Part shown: in pieces, positions 1 to 7,486 of the stretch
How the letters are laid out: each line of letters starts with the position of its first letter
Numbering within the stretch: position 1 is the first letter of the stretch
Translations under genes and position numbers: made by a program
DNA from: DATBAK01 sp036787815
GTDB taxonomy: Bacteria; Actinomycetota; Acidimicrobiia; IMCC26256; PALSA-610
Length of the DNA stretch: 16,262 bases
Reading direction: 5' to 3'
NCBI GenBank assembly: GCA_036787815.1
Contig: DAIQOP010000067.1
Location: 1-16,262, forward strand
The notes under the pieces: model-generated
The model's database searches: none
The model's input: only the letters and a program-made list of their open reading frames with translations
What the model was told of the DNA's origin: nothing

Positions 1-1403
1 GCCGAGAGTGCGTGCGCGCCCTCGGGATCGGCATCGGCGCCGACGAACGCATCCCATCCGTCGACCGCGAACGTCGCGAACGTGAACGGGATGTCGACAC
101 CGTGGAACGAGCGGAGCTCGAGACCGTCGGCGCGTGGGCGCGCCGACGTCCAGTCGAACTGGTACGCGAACGTGCGCCCACCCACCGCGGCGTGCGCGTC
201 GAGCGCGGCGACGGCGGGCACCAACATCTCGCGATCGCTGTAGAGCGCGGCCCACACGTCGATCGGCTCGGCCGGCCGGCCCGAATCAGCGAGCAACGAC
301 CGGTACGCATCGAGCAGCGAGTCGATCTTCGCGTCGCCGGTCGGTGTTTCGTCGAGCGCGAGGTAGCGCCGGGCGCGGGTGCGCAGGCGGTCGGGTTCGA
401 GGGTCGGACGATCGAGGAACAGCCGCATCTCGTCGGTCGTGACGCCGAGCAGCAGGTCGACCTCACGAACCTCGCCGCTCCGGAGCGCCTCGAGCGGCGT
501 GATCGGAATGGTCGCCGCGTCGAGCGCGGGATGGAAGGGAAGCAGCCCCGCGACGCCGAAGAGCCGCACGGTCGCCCGCTCTTGCGCGGCGACGATCTCG
601 TCGGAGGTCTTGGTGGCAACAACGGGCTCGGCCCGTGCACAGCCCAGCTCTTCGAGCATCACGTGGGCGACCGCTCCCGACTGCTCGGCCGAGAGCGTGC
701 GGCCGGTCGCCCCGCTCTGCACGATCGCCCGGTCGAAGCTGCCGCGCGTCACCGGCGACGCGAGGAGGTGCAGGATCGAGCCCCCGCCGGCCGACTCACC
801 GAACACCGTCACGTTGGCCGGATCGCCCCCGTAGGCGCCGATGTGCTCGCGCACCCAGCGCAACGCGAGCGCCTGGTCGAGGAGCCCGCAGTTGGCGGCC
901 GCCCCCCACTCCCGCCCGCCATGCTGGTCGAGCGCCATCCAGCCGAGCGCGCCGAGCCGGTAGTTGATCGCGACGACCACCACATCGCCCTCCGACGCGA
1001 GCCGCGCAGCGTCGTAGGTCGGCAGCGAGGCCGCGCCGATCGTGAACGAACCGCCGTGGATCCAGACCATCACCGGGCGCGGGCCCGCACCTTCGGGTGC
1101 CCAGATCGTGAGCGTGAGCGAATCGTCGCCGGTGCCGGTGGGCATCATGCCGGGCACGAGCTCGGGGCCCGAACGGGGTTGCGGTTGCGCGAGCGCGGGT
1201 GCCGTCGCGTCGCGCTCGCCAGTCCAACCACCCGCGGGAACCGGTGGCCGGAACCGCCGCTCGCCCACGGGCGCGAGCGCGTACGGAACCGCGGCGAATC
1301 TCACGACTGCCGCTCCCCCGCCGTGAGGGCGGCATCGCAACCCGACGAGCCGACCGAGTGGCGTGTCGAGGGTCACGCGTTCGGAGCCCGTCACCGGTTG
1401 CAT
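1..1403 (-). CDS. Type B carboxylesterase, C-terminus cut by window edge
   Basis: Predicted carboxylesterase of the para-nitrobenzyl esterase/acetylcholinesterase-like alpha/beta hydrolase family, cleaving carboxylic esters. About 467 residues are visible and the last part lies beyond the left edge. The N-terminus reads VTLDTPLGRLVGL and then AAVPYALAPVGERRFRPP, the usual opening of the family. The oxyanion-hole motif WIHGGSF has His116-Gly117-Gly118. The nucleophile is Ser204 in FGESAGGG, the acid is Glu325 in GVTTDEM, and the base is His434 in SFHGVDIPF. The spacing is almost the same as in acetylcholinesterases. I chose ATG at 1403 because a GTG at 1304, although preceded by a purine-rich GGGGGAG, would remove the conserved N-terminal strand. 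No signal peptide is visible, so it is probably cytoplasmic. It lies 53 nt downstream of the TAP-like hydrolase on the same strand and is probably cotranscribed with it. The substrate cannot be told. Confidence 0.93.
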   Translation of the reverse strand, partial: MQPVTGSERVTLDTPLGRLVGLRCRPHGGGAAVVRFAAVPYALAPVGERRFRPPVPAGGWTGERDATAPALAQPQPRSGPELVPGMMPTGTGDDSLTLTIWAPEGAGPRPVMVWIHGGSFTIGAASLPTYDAARLASEGDVVVVAINYRLGALGWMALDQHGGREWGAAANCGLLDQALALRWVREHIGAYGGDPANVTVFGESAGGGSILHLLASPVTRGSFDRAIVQSGATGRTLSAEQSGAVAHVMLEELGCARAEPVVATKTSDEIVAAQERATVRLFGVAGLLPFHPALDAATIPITPLEALRSGEVREVDLLLGVTTDEMRLFLDRPTLEPDRLRTRARRYLALDETPTGDAKIDSLLDAYRSLLADSGRPAEPIDVWAALYSDREMLVPAVAALDAHAAVGGRTFAYQFDWTSARPRADGLELRSFHGVDIPFTFATFAVDGWDAFVGADADPEGAHALS

Positions 1404-1456
1404 CTCACGCGGGCGTGGCGCACGCCGCACTGCCTAGCACCTCGTTCGCCGGCCGG

Positions 1457-3424
1457 TCAGGAAGCGGGCAGCTCGAGGTCGAGTGGGCGTCCGCCGATCC
1501 GACCCTGCACCCGCGCCACTGCGTGGGCGTCCCAGTCGCGCCACCGCAGGTGCAGCTGCCCCGACTCGGAGCCCGGGCCCGTGAGCGAGACCGTCGCCGA
1601 AATCCAGCCGGTCGTGCGATCCCACGTGAGGAGGCCGCTCACCGCGACGTCGTCGACCCAGCGCAGTCCGCGCAGGGTGAAGGCGACGCGGTCGCCCCCG
1701 GTGTAGGTGAAGCGCCCGCCGCGGAGGCCGACGCCGCTCCCGTCGAAGTTCGTGAACCAACGGGGCAACACGTCGGCGACCGTGTTCGAGGCAACGGTCG
1801 CCATCCGCCGGTCGAGCACCGACGACCGAATGCGTCCCTGCGGCGCCGGCGCGGCCTCGGCGAGCCGTCGCGGGAACGCCTCGACCAGCCGCACCTCGTT
1901 GTACCGGCTCGCGCAGCTCGTATCGCCCGCGCTCTGCGTTGCGACGAACCGCACGGCGATCACGCTCGCGCACCGGCCGAAGTCGGAGACCGCGGTCACG
2001 TGGGTGCCGTTCGCGAGCGACACGAAGGTGGAGTTCGCGAAGCGCGACGCGACGAGGTGCGCACCTTCGGGCGAGGTCAACGAATCGAGGTCGCCCGACA
2101 GCACGAGCGTGGGCACCTTCGGATAGTGCGCCGGTTGCGGCACCGGGAACACGTAGTTCGACGGTGCGGGCCACTGCAGACACGAGCGGAACTCGGTCCA
2201 GGGTGAGTGCGTCCAGTCGGGGATGGTGAACGGGAAGAACGCGCCGGGATCGCTCGCCCGCAGGTACGCGACCGAGGCGTCGTACTGCGCCGGGCGCTGC
2301 GCGATCGGCGCGGTGATGTCCCACAACTGCGGATAGTCGTTGCAGATCGCCGCGAGGTAGAGCCCCTGCGAGTACTGGCGCACGTAGCCGCCGCCTCCGG
2401 GCGGTTCGGCCTCCGCGACCATGCGCAGCAGCGGCCCGGGGTCCGACGCGCTCGGGTCGAGGTAGGCGCGGATCGCGCCGTCGAGCTCGCGGTAGACCGC
2501 CGTGCTGTACGCGGCCGACGCCGCGAGCAGCGCGATCGCGCCCGGGTCGACCGTCACGTGCAGCTTGACGCCGTCGCCGTCGTACCCGGTACCGACGATC
2601 GGATGGACCCGCAGGAGGTTGTCGACCTGCTCGATGCGCCGGATCGGATCGCCGTTCAGCGACGCGCACGCCGGCGAGCGATGGCACGAGAGGCGGACCG
2701 CCTCGACGATCGCGCGGTTCTCGTCCCGGTACCACGGGTCTTGGCCCTCGACCGGGTACGACGAGTCGAGTACCAGCGTGCGGAGCCGGTCGGGATGGCG
2801 CACCGCGAAGGTCTGCCCGAAGAACGTGCCGTAGGAGTCGCCGTAGAGATCGATCTTGTGGATGCCGAGCGCGTCGAGCACCAGCGCGAGGTCGTCGGCG
2901 GCGAACGCGGTGCCGTAGAGATCGGAGGCGCTCCCGAGCTGCGCGCCGCACAGTCCGACCCGGTGGACGTAGTTGCCGCGGAACGCCTGCAGCGGCGCGC
3001 ACCGGATGGGTTGGGAGGTTCCGGTGCCGCGGTTGTCGACGAGCAGGAAGTCGCGACGATCGAGCAGCGGACGGAACAGTGCGAGGTACCCGGAGCGGCT
3101 CGAGGTCGTCGCGTATCCGGGGCCACCCTCGGTCGCGACGATGGTGCCGAGTGACGGAAGGCCGGCGGCGCGACGCGTGTGCAGCTCGAACCCGATCGCG
3201 ATGGTGCCGGCCGACGGATCGGCCGGATCGAACGGCACGTCGACGTGACCGCACCGGGCTTCGTGGCGGCGCGGGCACGGCTCCCATCGCACGGAGGGCG
3301 TCGGCCGACCCCTTGCTGCACCGGCTGCGCGTGCGCCGGCAGCTGCGCTCGGACCGCCCGCGAACGCGACGCTCACGACAACCGACGCCCACAGCGCCGT
3401 CCAACCGATCCGTGGCCCCAGCAT
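1457..3424 (-). CDS. Secreted TAP-like alpha/beta hydrolase (S33-type peptidase/esterase)
   Basis: A 655-residue exported alpha/beta hydrolase of the tripeptidyl-aminopeptidase-like group (actinobacterial Tap/SlpD-like, MEROPS S33), expected to cleave short peptides or esters outside the membrane. Residues 1-30 form a signal peptide with a hydrophobic core (WTALWASVVVSVAFAGG). The oxyanion-hole loop is ATEGGPGYA, followed by LVDNRGTGTS. The catalytic triad is Ser197 in YGDSYGTFF, Asp447 in SGDLDSLTS and His475 in NGTHVT. A TAP-like C-terminal cysteine region (GRCAS, DTSCASRY) follows the histidine. About 120 further residues after roughly position 535 look like a beta-rich appended domain with many Trp, Gly and Thr, which I do not recognise. 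The ATG at 3424 is preceded by AGGGAAGG, a good ribosome-binding site. It is divergent from the exported protein at 3771 and upstream of the carboxylesterase. The class call is secure; the substrate is unknown. Confidence 0.92.
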   Translation of the reverse strand: MLGPRIGWTALWASVVVSVAFAGGPSAAAGARAAGAARGRPTPSVRWEPCPRRHEARCGHVDVPFDPADPSAGTIAIGFELHTRRAAGLPSLGTIVATEGGPGYATTSSRSGYLALFRPLLDRRDFLLVDNRGTGTSQPIRCAPLQAFRGNYVHRVGLCGAQLGSASDLYGTAFAADDLALVLDALGIHKIDLYGDSYGTFFGQTFAVRHPDRLRTLVLDSSYPVEGQDPWYRDENRAIVEAVRLSCHRSPACASLNGDPIRRIEQVDNLLRVHPIVGTGYDGDGVKLHVTVDPGAIALLAASAAYSTAVYRELDGAIRAYLDPSASDPGPLLRMVAEAEPPGGGGYVRQYSQGLYLAAICNDYPQLWDITAPIAQRPAQYDASVAYLRASDPGAFFPFTIPDWTHSPWTEFRSCLQWPAPSNYVFPVPQPAHYPKVPTLVLSGDLDSLTSPEGAHLVASRFANSTFVSLANGTHVTAVSDFGRCASVIAVRFVATQSAGDTSCASRYNEVRLVEAFPRRLAEAAPAPQGRIRSSVLDRRMATVASNTVADVLPRWFTNFDGSGVGLRGGRFTYTGGDRVAFTLRGLRWVDDVAVSGLLTWDRTTGWISATVSLTGPGSESGQLHLRWRDWDAHAVARVQGRIGGRPLDLELPAS

Positions 3425-3550
3425 GCTGCCTTCCCTGCGCACGCTGCCGTGCGCCCAGCGCCGCAATGCTAGGCCCGGCGGCGAGCCGCGAATCATCCCC
3501 GGGATTCTGCTCCGGCCGGCCGAAGGGTGTGACGCAACCGCCCGCATGGT

Positions 3551-3564
3551 GGTCCCGCGGGACC
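3551..3564. promoter_or_regulatory. Perfect 14-bp palindrome, possible operator
   Basis: GGTCCCGCGGGACC is self-complementary over all 14 bases with no spacer. In a divergent promoter region such a site suits a dimeric repressor. It is GC-rich, so chance is not excluded. No regulator gene lies next to it. Confidence 0.35.
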
Positions 3565-3586
3565 GCCTTCGGTGTCCGCGGTCGCA

Positions 3587-3600
3587 GGCCGAAATCGGCC
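3587..3600. promoter_or_regulatory. Short dyad GGCCGA-AA-TCGGCC
   Basis: Two 6-bp arms (GGCCGA and TCGGCC) flank an AA centre. It sits 22 bp after the 14-bp palindrome and 2 bp before the longer dyad at 3603. The arrangement of three consecutive dyads is more suggestive than this one alone. Confidence 0.25.
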
Positions 3601-3602
3601 CG

Positions 3603-3634
3603 TTCGCGATCCGTGCCTGAGAACGGATCGCGAA
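3603..3634. promoter_or_regulatory. 12-bp perfect inverted repeat with 8-nt spacer
   Basis: The arms TTCGCGATCCGT (3603-3614) and ACGGATCGCGAA (3623-3634) are exact reverse complements around GCCTGAGA. No T-run follows on either strand and neither neighbouring gene ends here, so a rho-independent terminator is unlikely. A binding site for a dimeric regulator, or a structured leader RNA, fits better. The arms are less GC-biased than the surrounding DNA. Confidence 0.5.
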
Positions 3635-3770
3635 ACCATGAAATCCGCAGTGCGCCGGCGCCGTCGCGAGGCAGAAGAGCCCGGAGTCGCCATGGATGTA
3701 CGCTCGATCGGTCGTGGGTCGAGAGCCGGGGGGCTTCCATGCAGATGCGGACGTTGCCGAGAGGTGTCGC

Positions 3771-4598
3771 ATGAGTGGATCGGCGCCCACCGGGGCGAGA
3801 CGAGGGCTCGCAGTCGCGGCCGCGGCGGTCGCGCTCGTACTGATCAGCGGCGCCGTGGCGTTCGGGGTCGCGTCGTCGCGGACGCGCACGACGACCGTGG
3901 TCAAGACGGTCTTCGCGAAGCCGACCACCACGACCGCACCCGGCTGCGTCCCGGGCGCGGCCGCCGGCTCGTGCAACATCGACGAGGCCAAAGAGATCGC
4001 GATCCCCGATCGGCCACTCTCCGCCGCGGATCAGGCCCTCGAGGCACGACAGCTCGTCGAAGCCCGTGCCGCGGCACTCCGGTACCCGACGGTTGCCGAT
4101 GCGCTGAAGGCGCACATGTTGCAGGCGGGCAAGTTCTCACCCCTGACCGGCGCGCACTACATCAACCTCGCGGCAATGGTCCCGCGCGGGCCGGCGGCGA
4201 GGAACGGTTCGTTCGATGCATCGAACCCCGGTTCGCTCATCTACGCCGGCACGAGCCCGACGTCGAAGGTCATCGGTGTGATGTACCTCTCGATGGCGGT
4301 GCTCCCGCCCGAAGGGTTCGCGGGGCCGAACGATCACTGGCACCGGCACACGAACACGTGTGTCGTCTACGCCGCCAACGCGATCGTCGTGCCGTTCCCT
4401 GCCGATTCGAGCGTCACGCAGGCGATGTGCGACGCGCAGCACGGTCAGTTCATGCGCACGACCGTGTGGATGGTGCACGCGTGGGTGGTACCGGGTTGGG
4501 AGAGCCCGCGCGGCGTCTTCTCGCACGACAACCCCGACGTGCTCTGCGCCGACGGCACCACCAAGGCCGACGCCGCCGGCTTCTGCCAAGGCACCTGA
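3771..4598 (+). CDS. Exported/membrane-anchored protein of unknown function with HWHRH motif
   Basis: I do not recognise the family. The 275-residue product has a basic N-terminus and one hydrophobic segment (about residues 12-34). A Thr-rich linker (TTTVVKTVFAKPTTTT) leads into an extracytoplasmic domain. Notable residues are the cluster D188-H-W-H-R-H193, further histidines at 224, 236 and 252, and six cysteines at 59, 68, 197, 220, 259 and 272. The cysteines are spaced as three plausible disulfide pairs. The HxHxH cluster followed by later histidines could bind a metal, as in cupin-like folds, but this is inference only. The start at 3771 is chosen over an in-frame ATG at 3696 because GAGAGGTG lies just upstream and because the protein then begins directly before the signal/anchor segment. 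It converges on the P1 aminopeptidase gene. Confidence 0.85.
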   Translation: MSGSAPTGARRGLAVAAAAVALVLISGAVAFGVASSRTRTTTVVKTVFAKPTTTTAPGCVPGAAAGSCNIDEAKEIAIPDRPLSAADQALEARQLVEARAAALRYPTVADALKAHMLQAGKFSPLTGAHYINLAAMVPRGPAARNGSFDASNPGSLIYAGTSPTSKVIGVMYLSMAVLPPEGFAGPNDHWHRHTNTCVVYAANAIVVPFPADSSVTQAMCDAQHGQFMRTTVWMVHAWVVPGWESPRGVFSHDNPDVLCADGTTKADAAGFCQGT

Positions 4599-4659
4599 CC
4601 CGAGGCGAGCGGATCGGCAGTCACGAGGATTCGAGCTCGTCGAGAACTCCGCCGAGCGC

Positions 4660-5754
4660 TCAGCGCAGGCGGCCGTGGGAACGCAGGAGCTCGACGACGC
4701 GGTCGTGCGGGAGCCCGATCGCGCGATGGCCGCCGACGCCGACGACGGTGTCGGCGACGAAGAGGCTGTTGAGCACGGCTTCTTCGGTCGCTTCGACCGT
4801 GGCGGCGAACAAGTCGTTGAGCCGGTGCGCCGCGACCTCCACGCGCGTCACGACCGTCTCCCCCTCCTCGCGCGGACCTCGATAGGTGGTGCTGAACGCG
4901 CAGAAGATCTCGCCGCTGCCGTGGTGCGCGATGGAGCCGGTGCGCGCGAGCCCGAGGCCGGCCCGGCGGGCGATGCGCTCGCACTGCGCGTGCGAGACGG
5001 GCGCGTCGGTCGCGACCACCACGATGCAACTGCCCTCGGCGGGCGTCTCCCCGGACTCGTCGTCGTCGACGGGGAGCAGGCGACCGACGGGAACGCCGTC
5101 GACGACGAGCTGCTCGCTCACGCCGAAGTTGGTGAGCGCGAGCACACCGACGGAGTATCCGTCGAGCACGCGCGACGCGGTGCCGATGCCGCCCTTGTAG
5201 CCCAGGCACGTCATGCCGGCGCCGGCGCCGACCGCACCTTCGGCCACGGCACCGGAGCCGGCGTCGGCGAGCGCGTCGATCACGTGCTGCGCGGTGACCG
5301 ACAACCCGCGCGCGTCGTCGAGGAAGCTGTCGTCGCATTCGCCGACGGTCGGGATGACGCACTCGTCGACGCCCACACCCGGATGCGCGGCGATCATGGC
5401 CTGCACCAACCCGTCGTACGCACGCCCGACGGCCATCGTGCTCGTGAGCGCGATGGGCGTCTCGAGCACGCCCCACTCGCCGATCGTCAGCGAGCCCGTC
5501 AGCTCGCCCGCGCCGTTGAGGACCGCGGTACCCGCGGCGATCGGAGATGTGAACAGCGCCCCGAGGTCATCGGGCACGATCACCGTCACACCGGTTCGCG
5601 CCACCGAGGGTTCGTCGTGCCACACCGTCGCGTGCCCGACCCGCACGCCGGGTACGTCGACGATGCCGTTCGTCGGACCGGTCGGGAGCGAGCCGATCAC
5701 CACCCCGACGTCGCGCGCTCGTGGGCGAGGGGCAGGCGGCACGGGGTTGACCAT
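4660..5754 (-). CDS. P1-family (DmpA/BapA-like) aminopeptidase
   Basis: A 364-residue N-terminal-nucleophile peptidase of the DmpA/beta-aminopeptidase family (MEROPS P1), which self-cleaves into alpha and beta chains and releases N-terminal amino or beta-amino acids from peptides and amides. The family signature VLNGAGELTGS is present near residue 80. The predicted autocleavage site is Gly241-Ser242 in AEGSCIVVVATDAP, making Ser242 the nucleophile of the beta chain, close to Ser250 of DmpA. GAGAGMTCLGYKGGIGTAS and ALTNFGVSEQL are also typical. No signal peptide is visible. The ATG at 5754 lacks a nearby Shine-Dalgarno, but TACGCT lies 6 nt upstream, suggesting a leaderless transcript. It is divergent from the broken deacetylase-like gene, 39 nt away. 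The substrate is not predictable. Confidence 0.93.
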   Translation of the reverse strand: MVNPVPPAPRPRARDVGVVIGSLPTGPTNGIVDVPGVRVGHATVWHDEPSVARTGVTVIVPDDLGALFTSPIAAGTAVLNGAGELTGSLTIGEWGVLETPIALTSTMAVGRAYDGLVQAMIAAHPGVGVDECVIPTVGECDDSFLDDARGLSVTAQHVIDALADAGSGAVAEGAVGAGAGMTCLGYKGGIGTASRVLDGYSVGVLALTNFGVSEQLVVDGVPVGRLLPVDDDESGETPAEGSCIVVVATDAPVSHAQCERIARRAGLGLARTGSIAHHGSGEIFCAFSTTYRGPREEGETVVTRVEVAAHRLNDLFAATVEATEEAVLNSLFVADTVVGVGGHRAIGLPHDRVVELLRSHGRLR

Positions 5755-5760
5755 CGCCGG

Positions 5761-5766
5761 AGCGTA
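5761..5766 (-). promoter_or_regulatory. -10-like box TACGCT before the aminopeptidase
   Basis: Read on the minus strand, TACGCT ends 6 nt before the ATG at 5754. A TANNNT box at this distance places transcription start at or beside the start codon, the usual arrangement of leaderless actinobacterial genes. No clear -35 element is seen. Confidence 0.4.
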
Positions 5767-5781
5767 GCGAGCGACCTCCGG

Positions 5782-5787
5782 TAGCGT
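5782..5787 (+). promoter_or_regulatory. -10-like box TAGCGT before the deacetylase remnant
   Basis: TAGCGT ends 6 nt before the GTG at 5794, mirroring the arrangement on the opposite strand 20 bp away. No Shine-Dalgarno precedes the GTG. A leaderless start is the simplest reading. Confidence 0.4.
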
Positions 5788-5793
5788 GACGGC

Positions 5794-6206
5794 GTGCGCC
5801 TCACGATGCCGGTGGTGTTCGACGAGCGCCATCGCGGGCACGCGCCGGGCGCGGGCATCTGGCTCGGCGTCACGATTCCCGGAGACGAGGAACCCGAACG
5901 GGGCGATGCGCTCGGCGACGCGCTCCGTGCCGCGGGTTCGCAGCTCCGGCCGGCCACCGATCACGGCGACGAGCCGCTCCTGCGCGTGCACGACGCCGAT
6001 TTCGTCGCGTACCTCGAGGTCGCCCACCGGCGCTGGGTCGAGGAGGGCCACCTCGAAGATCCGGGCCAGCCGCTCGTCGTCCCCTACGAGAGGTGCTCGG
6101 CGGGCTCGCGCTCCCGACCGTGCTCGTGCAGGAAGGCGGCTACGTGCTCGACACGCTCGGCGATCTCGTGCTCGCGTCGCTGCGCGGCTTCGAGGAAGCG
6201 CGCTGA
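5794..6206 (+). pseudogene. Acetylpolyamine amidohydrolase/HDAC-like gene with internal deletion
   Basis: The first 98 codons (5794-6087) encode the start of a histone-deacetylase-like amidohydrolase: VVFDERHRGHAPG, then IWLGVTIPGDEEPERGDAL and VHDADFVAYL, ending at LVVPY. The next recognisable part is in another frame (from about 6087) and reads GLALPTVLVQEGGYVLDTLG and LRGFEEAR before TGA at 6204-6206. This is the C-terminus of the same family. The middle, including the catalytic His-His pair, the zinc ligands and the glycine-rich loop, is missing: family members have about 340-370 residues and only about 136 remain. The junction also shifts the frame, so translation from 5794 would end at 6216 as a 140-residue protein with a nonsense tail. 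It cannot be an active deacetylase. Either a real deletion or an assembly collapse could produce this. Confidence 0.85.
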
Positions 6207-6250
6207 CCCACGCTGACCCGAGCTGGCCCGCGCTGGCCCGCGCTGGTGAG
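6201..6250. repeat. Decamer tandem repeat, about five copies
   Basis: Five consecutive 10-base units begin CGCTGACCCA, CGCTGACCCG, AGCTGGCCCG, CGCTGGCCCG and CGCTGGTGAG. The last copy is degenerate. The first unit contains the TGA stop of the deacetylase remnant, so the repeat begins at the gene's end. It lies in the 140-nt spacer before the FAD oxidoreductase gene. Confidence 0.7.
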
Positions 6251-6332
6251 AGAACCGTCGGTCTCGGAACGGCGGGCGCGCCGCGAGGGCGTTCGTTCCG
6301 GCGGGCCGTCGGGAACCTGAACGCGGCTTCGG

Positions 6333-6338
6333 TACCCT
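6333..6338 (+). promoter_or_regulatory. -10-like box TACCCT before the oxidoreductase
   Basis: TACCCT ends 8 nt before the ATG at 6347. No Shine-Dalgarno is visible in the same stretch. It fits the leaderless pattern seen at other unit-leading genes here, but no clear -35 element is present. Confidence 0.3.
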
Positions 6339-6346
6339 CGTCGGCC

Positions 6347-7486
6347 ATGGCAGCGCGTGCGGGCGGCTTCGACGTCGTGGTGGTCGGCGGCGGTCACAAC
6401 GGCCTCGTCGCCGCCGGGCTTCTCGCCAAGCGCGGTGCGCGCGTCACCGTGCTCGAGCGGCGGTCGAAGGTCGGTGGCGCGGCCGTGACCGAGCAGCCGT
6501 GGGGCCCCGACTTCAAGATGACGGCGCTCAGCTACGTGATGAGCATGATGCCGCCGACCGTGCTGCGCGAGCTCGACCTGGCTCGCCACGGCTACCGCAT
6601 CTACCCGCAGCACGGCTACTTCGCGCCGTACGCCGACGGCCGCTATCTCCAGCTGCCCGACGACGACCCCGCCCGTCGCCACGCGCAGATCTCCAAGTTC
6701 TCCCCGGCCGACGCGGAGGCGATCACGCGTTGGGACGCCTGGCTCGGCCGGCTCGCCGGCACGCTCGGACCGCTGCTCACCTCGGTGCCGCCGAAGATCG
6801 GGTCACGGCGCCCCCGCGACCTCGTCGACCAGGGCCGGCTCGCGTGGCAGCTGCGCGGGCTCGACGTGCGCGCGGTCGGCGACGTCACCCGCCTGTTCAC
6901 CTCGAGCATCGCCGACATCCTCGACGAGTACTTCGAATCGCCGCAGATGCAGGGCGTGCTCTCGGTGAGCGGCATCATCGGCACGTGGGCCGGGCCCCGC
7001 TCGGCCGGCACCGCGTTCGTCATGGCGCACCACAAGATCGGCGACGTCGGCGACGGCCAGATGGCCTCGTGGGGATTCCCCGCGGGCGGCATGGGCGCGG
7101 TGAGCGACGCGCTCCGCAGCGCGGCGGAGTCGTTCGGCGCCGTCGTGCGCACCGACGCCCCCGTTGCCCACATCGCGGTGCGCAACGGCCGCGCGACCGG
7201 TGTCGTGCTGCAATCGGGTGAGGAGATCCCGGCCGACATCGTCATCGCCGCGACCCACCCCAAGCTCACGTTCCTCGAGCACATCGACCGCGCCGAGCTC
7301 CCCGACGACTTCGTCGGCGACATCGAGCGCTGGAAGAGCCGGAGCGGCACGGTCAAGGTGAACCTCGCGCTCGACCGGCTCCCCGACTTCTCCGCGAAGC
7401 CCGGCTTCGACCCCGAGGTGCACGGCGGCACCATCGTGCTCGCCGACTCGCTCGACGAGATCGAGACCGCCTTCCAGGACGCCGTA
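6347..7486 (+). CDS. FAD-dependent oxidoreductase (phytoene desaturase/PYROXD2-like), C-terminus missing
   Basis: About 380 residues of an NAD(P)/FAD-dependent amine-oxidase-fold oxidoreductase related to phytoene dehydrogenases and PYROXD2. The Rossmann FAD-binding segment is VVVVGGGHNGLVAAGLLAKR with ERR at the end of the second strand (residues 10-38), followed by GGAAVTEQPWGP. FPAGGMGAVSDALRSAAES and ADIVIAATHPKLTFLEHI are typical of this group. Family members have about 520-540 residues; the match stops after DSLDEIETAFQDAV near 7486, losing the C-terminal FAD-contacting part. The reading frame stays open into unrelated sequence and finally into the ABC ATPase, ending at 8647, so this copy has no stop of its own. 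The ATG at 6347 fits the N-terminus. Without the C-terminal motif it is probably inactive, unless the break is an assembly fault. Confidence 0.82.

Larger units (their letters stand above)
3425..3770. promoter_or_regulatory. Divergent intergenic region with three dyads
   Basis: A 346-nt gap between two divergent genes for exported proteins. I see no convincing gene in it: short open frames on either strand are Arg/Pro/Ser-rich and lack family motifs. It holds three dyads, listed separately, and probably carries both promoters. A TAGCAT (complement of 3466-3471) lies about 42 nt before the minus-strand start, and TACGCT (3699-3704) lies 66 nt before the plus-strand start. Either could serve as a -10 box, but no convincing -35 element accompanies them. 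Confidence 0.55.

Noticed and set aside
1299..1304. GTG at 1304 with GGGGGAG upstream as the carboxylesterase start
   Set aside because: It would remove the conserved TLDTPLGRLVGL strand that precedes the AAVPYA motif; the ATG at 1403 keeps it.
12..1706. Long plus-strand open frame opposite the carboxylesterase
   Set aside because: Arg/Glu/His-rich sequence with no family motifs. It is a mirror of the high-GC coding strand; the minus strand has a complete catalytic triad.
3493..3693. Small minus-strand frame in the divergent region
   Set aside because: No ribosome-binding site, Arg/Gly/Pro-rich composition, and it overlaps the dyads; nothing supports translation.
1434..4115. 893-codon minus-strand open frame
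   Set aside because: Arg-rich out-of-frame reading of the TAP-like hydrolase region; it spans an intergenic gap and part of the opposite-strand gene.
4599..4659. Possible bidirectional terminator between convergent genes
   Set aside because: Only short palindromes (such as GAGCGCTC) and no stable stem with a T-run. The gaps at 9882-9888 and 14258-14282 also lack a clear terminator.
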